Origin: Candidatus Poseidonia sp.
Lineage (GTDB): Archaea; Thermoplasmatota; Poseidoniia; Poseidoniales; Poseidoniaceae
Assembly: GCA_023254365.1 (NCBI GenBank)
Contig: JALRLQ010000069.1
Location: 1 to 8,405 of the forward strand
DNA: 8,405 nt
Direction of reading: 5' to 3'
In this document: positions 1 to 6,793 of the stretch, in pieces
How the letters are laid out: each line of letters begins with the position of its first letter
Position numbering within the stretch: position 1 is the stretch's first letter
Made by a program: the position numbers and the translations under genes
Notes under the pieces: model-generated
Databases searched by the model: none
Told to the model about the DNA's origin: nothing
Seen by the model: only the letters and a program-made list of their open reading frames with translations

Positions 1-70
1 ACCCAATAACAAAGAGCATCATTAAACATATAGATGTGAAGGGTAAATATTTTTTTAGAAAGTTATTCAT
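1..70 (-). CDS. N-terminus of a probable secreted or lipoprotein gene (NlpD-like by position), cut by window edge
   Basis: An ATG at 68-70 (minus strand) directly abuts the surE stop codon, with no spacer, and the frame stays open for 23 codons to the window edge. The peptide starts MNNFLKKYLPF and continues into a hydrophobic stretch (ICLMMLFVIG). This is a short basic n-region followed by a hydrophobic core, as in a signal peptide or lipoprotein leader. The next codon begins with T, so a lipobox cysteine (TGT or TGC) is possible but not visible. In several gammaproteobacteria surE is followed by nlpD, the murein-hydrolase-activating lipoprotein. That neighbourhood is the only reason to suggest NlpD, since no domain is visible. 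The TAA-ATG junction suggests translational coupling to surE. Confidence 0.5.
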   Translation of the reverse strand, partial: MNNFLKKYLPFTSICLMMLFVIG

Positions 71-628
71 TTATTTTTCAATCCATTCAGAAAGTGATCC
101 AATTTCCTTATGCTGTGTAAGGTCAGCTTGAATAGGTGATATTGAAACATAATTTTCTTTGATAGCAAAAAAATCAGTCCCAGGCCCACCATCATTAGGT
201 TCTCCTGCGGCACCTACCCAGTATAATTTTTCCCCAGTAGGGCTTGTCGAGTCAATCACAGGTTCAGCTTGATGGCGCTTACCTAATCGGGTCACTTGAA
301 ACCCCCTTAATTGCTCAAAGGGTAAATCCGGAACATTAATATTAAGCAGTGTTGGTGATGTAAAAGGGTGTTGTTTAAATTTTTCAATTAAATCAAGCGT
401 TACTCTTGCGGCTGTATCAAATTGATTAGGTTCTTTTTGCCCCATAGAAATAGCAAAGGATGGAATATCATAGAGATATCCTTCCATAGCGGCTGCAACC
501 GTTCCTGAGTAGATGGTGTCATCTCCCATATTGGGCCCATCATTAATACCTGAAATGACCATATCAGGCTTTATTTTAATCAGTCCTGTTAGGGCAATAT
601 GCACACAATCGGTTGGTGTTCCATCAAC
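71..628 (-). CDS. surE: 5'-nucleotidase SurE, N-terminally truncated (bacterial type)
   Basis: SurE is a metal-dependent 5'/3'-nucleotidase that removes phosphate from nucleoside monophosphates; the family is usually about 250 residues. Visible here are GTPTDCVHIA, the metal/substrate loop SGINDGPNMGDD, the following YSGTVAAAMEG, and the later LLNINVPDLP and GTDFFAI segments, through to the normal C-terminus. The N-terminal ~75 residues are missing, including the catalytic NDDG aspartates. Reading upstream of GTPTDC gives only a few unrelated codons before an in-frame stop at 662-664. A GTG at 602-604 is open but is the internal Val of the motif, not a real start. As assembled the enzyme cannot be active. 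Low GC and codon choice differ from everything to the right. The gene reads toward the left edge and abuts the next gene. Confidence 0.9.
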   Translation of the reverse strand, partial: VDGTPTDCVHIALTGLIKIKPDMVISGINDGPNMGDDTIYSGTVAAAMEGYLYDIPSFAISMGQKEPNQFDTAARVTLDLIEKFKQHPFTSPTLLNINVPDLPFEQLRGFQVTRLGKRHQAEPVIDSTSPTGEKLYWVGAAGEPNDGGPGTDFFAIKENYVSISPIQADLTQHKEIGSLSEWIEK

Positions 629-640
629 GGCGTTCTCCTC
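622..640. other. Composition and homology breakpoint between bacterial-like and archaeal-like DNA
   Basis: SurE similarity stops just beyond the GTPTDC codons (605-622), while base composition jumps from 20 GC in 60 bases (541-600) to 38 in 60 (661-720). No inverted repeats, target-site duplication, tRNA or integrase is visible at the edge. The 60 bases from 641 to 700 hold no complete gene and lead into srp19. Confidence 0.7.
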
Positions 641-700
641 GAGTGAACCGAAGCGACGGCTTCAAGACACCTCGCCGTGACCGTGCGTTGAGGCGAGCCC

Positions 701-1147
701 ATGGACCACAACCCAGACCGAATCTGCGTTTGGCCAGGGTACTTTGACATCAAATTGTCAAGACGGGGTGGCCGCCGCGTGCCGAAGGATGCATCGGTGG
801 TCAAGCCCGACCTCGAAGGTTTGTTCATGGCAGCCCGCCAAGTCGGTCTTCGCAAAATCAAGCGAGAGGAAGGCACTTCGCACCCGAAACGCCCCCATGG
901 CCGAGAAGGCCGGTTGTGGGTGTCTGCCTCGGGGGCAAAAGAGAGCATTGGGGCGGGAAGCAAGGAGGAAGTCCTGCAGTTGATCGGTGGTCAATGGCGA
1001 CAAATGCAACGGGACAGCAAGCAGGAGGCGAAGGAGCAATCAGCCCAAGGTCCCAAGGCCGGTGACCGCCGAGCACGTTCCCAACGCAAGAACACCCAAC
1101 CCCAGCGCTCCAGTTTCAAGAAACGTTCGAGTTTCAAGAAGCGATGA
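701..1147 (+). CDS. srp19: Signal recognition particle subunit SRP19
   Basis: SRP19 binds the tips of helices 6 and 8 of 7S RNA and prepares the particle for binding of SRP54, for co-translational targeting to the membrane. It is found in archaea and eukaryotes, not bacteria. The N-terminus carries the family signature: ICVWPGYFD (residues 8-16), then KLSRRGGRRVP, then a KREEGTSHPKRPHGREGRLWV stretch matching the RNA-binding loop and its final strand. The core ends near residue 95. The remaining ~50 residues are a Lys/Arg/Gln-rich, low-complexity tail ending in a duplicated SSFKKR, which makes the protein (148 aa) longer than the usual ~90-105. ATG 701 is the first start after an in-frame stop at 689-691, and GAGG at 690-693 gives a fair ribosome site with 7-base spacing. 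The stop overlaps the ATG at 1144 of the next gene. Confidence 0.88.
   Translation: MDHNPDRICVWPGYFDIKLSRRGGRRVPKDASVVKPDLEGLFMAARQVGLRKIKREEGTSHPKRPHGREGRLWVSASGAKESIGAGSKEEVLQLIGGQWRQMQRDSKQEAKEQSAQGPKAGDRRARSQRKNTQPQRSSFKKRSSFKKR
1106..1141 (+). repeat. 18-base tandem duplication in the srp19 3' end
   Basis: Two adjacent 18-base units (1106-1123 and 1124-1141) each encode RSSFKK and differ at four third-codon positions. They form the basic C-terminal end of SRP19, just before its stop codon. The synonymous differences suggest the protein repeat has been kept for some time rather than being a fresh slippage product. Confidence 0.85.
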
Positions 1148-1677
1148 GGAAAACAGGGTTTGATAACCTCTTGCGCCAAAAAATAACCATGCGCCCGCTT
1201 GCATTCGTCTTGGTTGTTTTTTTGTTCAGCGCTGTTCAAGGCGACCTGTACGCACAACCCGAACAAGCCGATGACCCCGTCATCATCACGGTTGACAGCA
1301 CCAATTTCCGTTTCTCTCCCTCCACGGTGACGGTCACCGAAGGCGACACGGTTCGTTTCTTCTGGAGTGGACAAGCGATCGGTCACAACGCTGTGGAGGA
1401 GAACGGCGTGTTTGATTCGGGCGACCCTGAACGCGACGTCGACTATTCCTTCACCTTCGAGGTGGGCATGAACGGCACCTACGCCTTTGTTTGCGAGCCG
1501 CATGAAGCCATGGGCATGGTCGGTGAAATCGTGGTTGAGCCAGCCGATACCGAAGAGACGCCAGAGGTTGCCCCCGAGGAGGAAGAAGAAAACACGCCGG
1601 CCCTTCCCTTCTTCATGACCATCCTGGCGTTGTTGGGAGCCGTCCTCTTCGTGAGGAGGGTTCAGGGCAACGGGTGA
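1144..1677 (+). CDS. Membrane-anchored type 1 copper protein (halocyanin/plastocyanin-like)
   Basis: This is a small blue-copper electron carrier expected on the outer face of the membrane. A signal peptide (MRPLAFVLVVFLFSAVQG, residues 16-33 from the first ATG) is followed by one cupredoxin domain (about 45-132). Type 1 copper ligands are visible: His81 in GHNAVEENG, and Cys117, His120 and Met125 in CEPHEAMGMVG. The Cys-to-Met125 spacing matches plastocyanin and halocyanin; Met123 would fit amicyanin spacing. An acidic Glu/Pro linker (133-152) leads to one transmembrane segment (about 153-170) closed by Arg-Arg, so the C-terminus probably anchors or sorts the protein. ATG 1144 overlaps the srp19 stop as ATGA. 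ATG 1189 is a credible alternative start that puts the signal peptide at the very N-terminus (162 aa). The redox partner cannot be told from the window. Confidence 0.87.
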   Translation: MRKTGFDNLLRQKITMRPLAFVLVVFLFSAVQGDLYAQPEQADDPVIITVDSTNFRFSPSTVTVTEGDTVRFFWSGQAIGHNAVEENGVFDSGDPERDVDYSFTFEVGMNGTYAFVCEPHEAMGMVGEIVVEPADTEETPEVAPEEEEENTPALPFFMTILALLGAVLFVRRVQGNG

Positions 1678-2678
1678 AGCCAGCCAAACACGTCATCTTC
1701 GGTTTCGTTTTGGATGCCGGTCAGCAGGTCATACAGTTCCTTGGTGATGGGCCCTGGTTGACCGTCTCCGTACACCGTCTTGGTCCCGTCGTGCGTAATG
1801 GAGCCGATGGGAGAAATGACGGCGGCCGTACCGCAACAGAAGGCCTCATCGGCTTGAACGGCAAAATCGGCCATGACCTTGCCTTCCACCACCTCGTACC
1901 CTTTGTGACGAGCGAGTTGAATAATGGAATCTCGGGTGATTCCGGGAAGGATAGTGCCGGTGAGCGCAGGGGTGTACAGCACCTTGTCTTTGATGCAGAA
2001 GAAGTTCGCAGCCCCCACCTCTTCGATGGCGGAGTGGGTCTCGGCGTCGAGGTAGATCACCTCAGCGTAGCCCAATTCCTTCGCTTCCTTGCTGGGTTTC
2101 ATGCCCGGAGCATAGTTACCAATGGCTTTGACACCGCCCGAACCGCCCGGAGCGGCGCGGTGATGATGTTCGGAGATGAGCAAATCAATGGCGTTCATGC
2201 CGCCTTTGAAGTACGGACCAACCGGTGTGACGTAAATCAGGAAGGTGTAGGAGGGTGCGGGCTTCACACCAAGCACAGGGCCGCTTCCCATCAACAACGG
2301 TCGAACATACATGGCGCCTTTTCCAGTGGGCGGGACCCAGTGTTGGTTGGCTGCAACGACTTGTTCCACCGCATCCACGAAAATGGATTCAGGGACAGGG
2401 GGCATCTTGAGGCGGTCGGCTCCTCGCTGCATGCGTCGGGCGTTTTCCTCCGGACGAAAGAACACAATTCGGTTCTTTGAGGTTCGAAAGGCCTTCATGC
2501 CCTCAAACAGCCCTTGTCCGTAATTCAGCACGCCAGCGGCGGGCGACATTGGAATGTCGCCATAGGGCTGAAGCGTTCCGGGCATCCAGGGCTCATTTCC
2601 CTCGGTTGAGGTGATGTACATGGTGTCGGTGGGTGTAAGAGAAAATGTGAGACTGTCCCAATCAAACGATTCGTCCAT
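1662..2678 (-). CDS. ilvE: Branched-chain amino acid aminotransferase (plant-type class IV)
   Basis: This PLP enzyme transfers the amino group between glutamate and the keto acids of leucine, isoleucine and valine: the last step of their synthesis or first step of their breakdown. Numbered from ATG 2678, motifs include GLFEGMKAFR (56-65), the PLP lysine K184 in GGVKAIGNYAP, EEVGAANFF (219-227), GTILPGITRDSII, and the phosphate-binding CCGTAAVISPIG near the end. The GGxGGVKAIGNYAP followed by EVIYLDA pattern is closer to plant/bacterial large-subfamily BCATs than to E. coli IlvE. An ATG at 2738 would add 20 residues (MLQECLKASSQWLKVRGVCG) that do not look like the family, so the 338-aa start at 2678 is preferred; GGTGAGAGG lies a little upstream. 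The 3' end overlaps the copper-protein gene by 16 bases, tail to tail. Confidence 0.93.
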   Translation of the reverse strand: MDESFDWDSLTFSLTPTDTMYITSTEGNEPWMPGTLQPYGDIPMSPAAGVLNYGQGLFEGMKAFRTSKNRIVFFRPEENARRMQRGADRLKMPPVPESIFVDAVEQVVAANQHWVPPTGKGAMYVRPLLMGSGPVLGVKPAPSYTFLIYVTPVGPYFKGGMNAIDLLISEHHHRAAPGGSGGVKAIGNYAPGMKPSKEAKELGYAEVIYLDAETHSAIEEVGAANFFCIKDKVLYTPALTGTILPGITRDSIIQLARHKGYEVVEGKVMADFAVQADEAFCCGTAAVISPIGSITHDGTKTVYGDGQPGPITKELYDLLTGIQNETEDDVFGWLHPLP

Positions 2679-2834
2679 GCCACATACCCCTCTCACCTTG
2701 AGCCATTGAGATGAGGCTTTCAAGCATTCCTGTAGCATTTTTTGTTGTTCGGCCTTGTTCTTGACGCACCTTCATTTGTGCTCACAGATGGGTTCTAATG
2801 GGGTGCAAGCATGAGTCGGTCAGGAGGTCGTGGG
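2679..2834. promoter_or_regulatory. Divergent gap between ilvE and polB, probably holding both promoters
   Basis: The two genes are transcribed away from each other, so this 156-base gap must carry both start regions. It has an AT-rich patch around 2737-2752 (a T6 run) and a weaker TTCTAAT at about 2793, some 40 bases before the polB start. Either could serve as a TATA-like element, but neither is a convincing consensus, and no inverted-repeat operator stands out. Confidence 0.35.
2822..2828 (+). promoter_or_regulatory. Strong Shine-Dalgarno site that sets the polB start
   Basis: AGGAGGT lies six bases before ATG 2835. It falls inside the reading frame if the upstream ATG 2811 is used, which argues that 2835 is the true start. 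Confidence 0.8.
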
Positions 2835-5516
2835 ATGAAGGGTCGCATCGGGATTGTCAGCGGACGATACCGGTCTCTCGACCACGACGCAAGCGGGGCG
2901 GATTCACCCGTCACCATCGTTGAACTGTTTGGACGATTGGAGGACGGGCGTTCGGCCTGTTTGCTGGTTCAAGGCTTGCGTCCGAGTTTCGAAATCGCAC
3001 CCATCGGGCAATGGGATGTTGATGGAACACTCCCTCCGTATCTGCAAGACCGTCTCGAGCGCGTCGAAGCCCTCGAGCACGTGATGCAGGTCGAAGGTCC
3101 GACGATGAAGTGGACCCAACTTGGTCAACGGCCCGTATGGACCGTTCATGTCGAACAACCGTTCCATGTTCCCTCGATTCGAAACCTCCTCAAGACCCAA
3201 GCCTGGCAGATTTTTTCAGGTGATATTCCGTTTGTCAATCGGTTGTTTCTCGACGCAGACCTTGGCATGCACGTTGCCTTTGAAGGAGAGATTGTGGACG
3301 AGCGACAAGAGGACGGCGAAGCCACGTTGGTCTCGCTGGCTGCAGCAGGGGCCGTTGGAAGATACGCCGTCGACGTCACCTTGACCTGCTCGGTGGATCA
3401 ACTCAAGGCAACCGAACCGTTTCAAGTCCCCTACAAGGTCTTCTCGTTTGATTTGGAAACCAGCATTGAACACGAAACGGTGCTGTGTGCGGCGGCATGC
3501 GTCGAAGATTTGGGCACTGGTGAGCGCACCACCTTTTCGTTTCGAGGTACGGAAACCGAGATTCTTGAAGGGTTGACGGACGTCGTCCAAAGCCAAGATC
3601 CCGACATCATCACGGGGTACAACATCGATAATTTTGACCTGCCCCGGCTTGCTGATCGCACGCAGGTGCTCCAGCGAGGGCGCGGAACTGAAGGGACCAT
3701 GGCTTTGTTCGGCTGGGGTCGAGCTCCACGAATGGACCTTGAACTCAAACGTCAACGGGACGCGCTTACCCCCAAACGCCAGAGCAACCGTGCTTGGAAC
3801 CTCTCGGGGCGTGTCGTGATGGATGCCTGGTGGCAAGCCCGTCAGGCGCTGAACCCTCGTCGAGAAACCCTTTCCTTTGTCGCCACCTTGCTCTTTCCTG
3901 ACGACGAAGAGAAACACAAGATGGACGTTGATGCGTCCAACATGGACGAAGAGTGGGCCACACGGCCCGATGAGGTCATGGCTTACTGTGTACGAGACGC
4001 CGAACTCCCGCTCGATATCCTCCAGGCGATTCAGGCCGTTCGTCGCAAGGAGGCCGTCGCTGCCGTAGCCAAAGTGCCGTTTGAGACGGCGGCCAACGGG
4101 AGCACGAGCCAACTGATTGATTCCCTGGTGATTCGTCTCGCTGACCGACAGGAGGTCGCCGTTCCTCTCACCGGTTCCGCTGAAGCAAAAGAAGGTCAGA
4201 TCACGGGCGGGTACGTTCACGACGTCGAGGCCGGTTTGCATCCTTGGATTGCGGTGTTGGATTTCAAGAGCATGTACCCTTCCATCATGATTGGACACAA
4301 CATCTGCTACACAACCCGCATCGACGGGTCGCAAGCCGCGTTCACCCCTTCCCATCCACCGCACATTGCACCCACAGGGGCTTCGTTTCGTCATCAGGAC
4401 GACCGGAAGGGGCTGGTGCCGACCTTGCTTGAAGACCTCATGGCCCAGCGTGACGAACACAAGGTTGCGCTCAAGTCGGCCCATGCCCGTGACGATGAAC
4501 AGAGTGCTGGCTTCCACGATGCCATGCAGTACGCAGTGAAGATCCTCATGAACTCCTTCTACGGGGTGTTTGCCAGCGGTTTTTATCGCTTCACCCATCG
4601 TGAACTTGGTTCTTCCATCACCGCATGGGCGCGTCAAAACATCAAGACCATCATCGCAGCGGTCGAGCGTGAAGGTCACGGTGTTGTGTATTCCGACACC
4701 GATTCCATCTTCGTTCGCTGCCCAATCAACGCTGAGGCACCGACCATGGTCAGCGATGAGCTGCGCGCTCAGGCCGAACACGACCCTGAGGCTCAACAAA
4801 CACTCGAGGCCCACGAGGCCGCCATTGAGGAGATGGTGGTGTTCGGCCAAGCGTTGGCACAACAATACAGCAAAGATTCCGCCGTTCTTGAATTCGAAAA
4901 GGGCCTTTCCGTTTTCTTCAGTCACGGGGCCAAGAAACGCTACATCGGGCAAGTGGTGTGGCCCGCTGTTGAAATGTTGGTGCGTGGCTATGAGACGCAA
5001 CGCACCGACTCCTTCCCCTACCTGACATCAACCATGCGGGACATGTTCGGGTTTGCGCTGGCGGACCGTGGCGACGAGTTGGTGGAGTTTGCCAAGCAGC
5101 GCGTGCAGGCGCTTCGGGACCGAACCGTACCCGCTCGTGATGTGGTCTTGGCCAAGTCGTGCAAGGGGCGAGTTGTGCGCACGCCCGTCAAATCGGTGAA
5201 CGATGTCGATTTCACCAAGGATTACACGAATCCAGAGAGCATGGCACAGGTTCGGGTGGCAAAACAACGCATTGAACTCGGACTCGGGTTCACCTCAGGC
5301 ATGAAAGTCTCGTTTTTGGTCACCGATGCTCGACAGCGACCGATGGCGGTCACCCCATGGTTGGACAACGAAGAACAAGCCGGCTCGGCTGAGTACGACG
5401 GTCAATTCTACGCCGAGCGTCTCGCCACGGCATTAGGCCGCATCACCGAAGCCTTTGGATGGGACGCCAAGGAACTGATGGCGGGGAATCGACAGACATC
5501 CTTGTTTTCCTTCTGA
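2835..5516 (+). CDS. polB: Family B DNA polymerase with 3'-5' exonuclease
   Basis: This is an archaeal replicative/repair polymerase of 893 aa, somewhat longer than the ~780 typical of the family. The N-terminal domain is followed by the proofreading exonuclease: ExoI DLET (D206, E208), ExoII YNIDNFD (D265), ExoIII YCVRD (Y384, D388). The polymerase motifs are all intact: A DFKSMYPSI (D476), B KILMNSFYG (569-577), C YSDTDS (D621, D623), and KKRY (700-703). Both activities should therefore work. The protein ends in QTSLFSF, which fits a PCNA-interacting (PIP) box of the QxxLxxF kind. No intein is present. ATG 2811 would add eight residues, but the Shine-Dalgarno site favours 2835. It is the first gene of a plus-strand run with the PKD lipoprotein gene (27-base gap) and pyk; no functional link between them is evident. 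Confidence 0.96.
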   Translation: MKGRIGIVSGRYRSLDHDASGADSPVTIVELFGRLEDGRSACLLVQGLRPSFEIAPIGQWDVDGTLPPYLQDRLERVEALEHVMQVEGPTMKWTQLGQRPVWTVHVEQPFHVPSIRNLLKTQAWQIFSGDIPFVNRLFLDADLGMHVAFEGEIVDERQEDGEATLVSLAAAGAVGRYAVDVTLTCSVDQLKATEPFQVPYKVFSFDLETSIEHETVLCAAACVEDLGTGERTTFSFRGTETEILEGLTDVVQSQDPDIITGYNIDNFDLPRLADRTQVLQRGRGTEGTMALFGWGRAPRMDLELKRQRDALTPKRQSNRAWNLSGRVVMDAWWQARQALNPRRETLSFVATLLFPDDEEKHKMDVDASNMDEEWATRPDEVMAYCVRDAELPLDILQAIQAVRRKEAVAAVAKVPFETAANGSTSQLIDSLVIRLADRQEVAVPLTGSAEAKEGQITGGYVHDVEAGLHPWIAVLDFKSMYPSIMIGHNICYTTRIDGSQAAFTPSHPPHIAPTGASFRHQDDRKGLVPTLLEDLMAQRDEHKVALKSAHARDDEQSAGFHDAMQYAVKILMNSFYGVFASGFYRFTHRELGSSITAWARQNIKTIIAAVEREGHGVVYSDTDSIFVRCPINAEAPTMVSDELRAQAEHDPEAQQTLEAHEAAIEEMVVFGQALAQQYSKDSAVLEFEKGLSVFFSHGAKKRYIGQVVWPAVEMLVRGYETQRTDSFPYLTSTMRDMFGFALADRGDELVEFAKQRVQALRDRTVPARDVVLAKSCKGRVVRTPVKSVNDVDFTKDYTNPESMAQVRVAKQRIELGLGFTSGMKVSFLVTDARQRPMAVTPWLDNEEQAGSAEYDGQFYAERLATALGRITEAFGWDAKELMAGNRQTSLFSF

Positions 5517-5543
5517 AGAAGGCATCTTGAGGAAGCCCTTTTG

Positions 5544-6776
5544 ATGAACGGGCCACCACCTCTGTTCATGGGAAGCCTGTCCAAACCGCTTCTGATGGCC
5601 AGCATGATGCTGATGTCGGCCCTCGCTGGCTGCATCTTTGAAGACGATGCTGGGGATGACCGTGACGACGTGCTGGCGGTGTTCAACTTCACCCCAAGCA
5701 AGAACATCAAGGTGGGCACCACCATCTCCTTCGATGCTTCAGATTCCACCCCAAGCGACGGGTCCTTGACCTACCGATGGAACTTTGACAACGAAGGCTC
5801 CAATGACATTGATGCCACCGGCCAGACCGCTGTGTGGTCGTTTGACGAGGCGAAGACCTACCAGGTGCTCCTTGAGGTGTCCGACGGAACGACCACCTCC
5901 GAGCAAATTCGCAACGTGGCGGTCTCCCCCGAAAGCGCCGAACCACCTGAAGCCATCATCACCCAATATGCTGACAACGAAGATTGCGAAGACGAGTCCA
6001 TTTCTGAAGACCTTCATTACATCCTCGTTTGGATTTGTGCTCGGGAAAAATCCACCACCGATCGCAGCGTGACCGAAACCATCACCATCGACTTGGACGC
6101 CAGCGATTCCACGCCAGGCAGTTCCACCTCGCAGTACATACCCACCGACGGCTACGCTTGGGATCTCGACCTGGAAGACGACAAAGACAACGACGGCGAT
6201 GCAGAGAACGACGACGACCTTGTCGGAGAAACGGTGCAGTGGAACAACGTTGAGCCCGGCGAATATGAAATCGGTCTGACCGTCACGAACAACGTCGGCA
6301 TGACCGACAGCATGACCATCAAAGTTTACGTCAACTATGCGGGGTATTGGAACGATTTTGAAATGGCAGGAAACAACAGCGGGAACCCCGCTGAACTTGA
6401 GTTTGACACGTTGATTCACTACAACAAAGACACGGGCAACACCATCGTCAAAGCGGTGATGGAACTTGAATACCCCAAGGAAGATGAAGACTGCACGCCC
6501 GTACTGGGCACCAACAACTGCAGGGCTCAACTCGATGTCTATGCGTACAACGAAGAGGGCGATGAAGCTGACAACACCACCAAGACCGACCGCGATGCTC
6601 GTGAAGACGGGGATTGCGATGCCGACCAAGATTGCATCCATTTGAGGCTGTCCGGTTACATGTTTTCCGACACCGAATCGACCTACGGTGACGGCGAATG
6701 GACCATGAAGATTCAAAACGACCGCATCAACGACTTTGTCGTCGACCAATTCGTGATTCGGTTGTACTACAAATGA
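5544..6776 (+). CDS. PKD-domain surface lipoprotein with a C-terminal beta domain
   Basis: The specific function is unknown. The N-terminus has a hydrophobic leader ending in a lipobox (SALAGC, Cys30), predicting a lipid-anchored protein on the outer face of the membrane. Two PKD-like beta-sandwich repeats follow, at about 43-127 and 135-263. Both contain DASDSTP, and their Y-W-(N/D)-F/L-D and EVSD/TVTN strands are typical of PKD folds. The second has a very acidic insert (DLEDDKDNDGDAENDDD, about 207-225) that could bind calcium. The last ~140 residues end in GEWTMKIQNDRINDFVVDQFVIRLYY, reminiscent of the proprotein-convertase P domain; this is a tentative reading. Six cysteines besides Cys30 lie in three close pairs (148/165, 317/326, 358/364), suggesting disulfides. 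ATG 5544 is preferred over TTG 5541; ATG 5568 is a possible shorter start. The stop overlaps an ATG at 6773 that is in frame with pyk. Confidence 0.82.
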   Translation: MNGPPPLFMGSLSKPLLMASMMLMSALAGCIFEDDAGDDRDDVLAVFNFTPSKNIKVGTTISFDASDSTPSDGSLTYRWNFDNEGSNDIDATGQTAVWSFDEAKTYQVLLEVSDGTTTSEQIRNVAVSPESAEPPEAIITQYADNEDCEDESISEDLHYILVWICAREKSTTDRSVTETITIDLDASDSTPGSSTSQYIPTDGYAWDLDLEDDKDNDGDAENDDDLVGETVQWNNVEPGEYEIGLTVTNNVGMTDSMTIKVYVNYAGYWNDFEMAGNNSGNPAELEFDTLIHYNKDTGNTIVKAVMELEYPKEDEDCTPVLGTNNCRAQLDVYAYNEEGDEADNTTKTDRDAREDGDCDADQDCIHLRLSGYMFSDTESTYGDGEWTMKIQNDRINDFVVDQFVIRLYYK

Positions 6777-6780
6777 CGCA

Positions 6781-6785
6781 AGGAG
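6781..6785 (+). promoter_or_regulatory. Shine-Dalgarno site for pyk
   Basis: AGGAG with eight-base spacing to ATG 6794. It supports that start over the in-frame ATGs at 6698 (deep inside the upstream gene) and 6773 (which precedes the site). Confidence 0.75.
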
Positions 6786-6793
6786 CCGTGTTC

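Noticed and set aside
629..680. Possible C-terminal tail of an archaeal gene upstream of srp19 (frame ending TGA 678-680)
   Set aside because: Only about 17 codons remain right of the junction, and another frame also closes nearby, so the true frame cannot be chosen.
589..963. Minus-strand frame across the junction and the start of srp19
   Set aside because: It spans two unrelated DNA types and opposes the SRP19 signature; no homology recognised.
1674..2480. 268-codon plus-strand frame opposite ilvE
   Set aside because: The minus-strand frame is clearly an aminotransferase. The plus frame has no motif or ribosome site.
3216..5000. 594-codon open frame antisense to polB
   Set aside because: It lies opposite a polymerase with every catalytic motif intact. 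The antisense product has no recognisable motif and is explained by GC-rich codon bias.
6173..6222. Asp-codon-rich stretch considered as a DNA repeat
   Set aside because: The repetition is at amino-acid level (acidic insert in the second PKD repeat); no regular DNA unit was found.
5739..6749. 336-codon open frame antisense to the PKD lipoprotein gene
   Set aside because: Its Val/Phe/Gly-rich translation is the mirror of Asp/Asn/Glu-rich sense codons; no start signal or domain.
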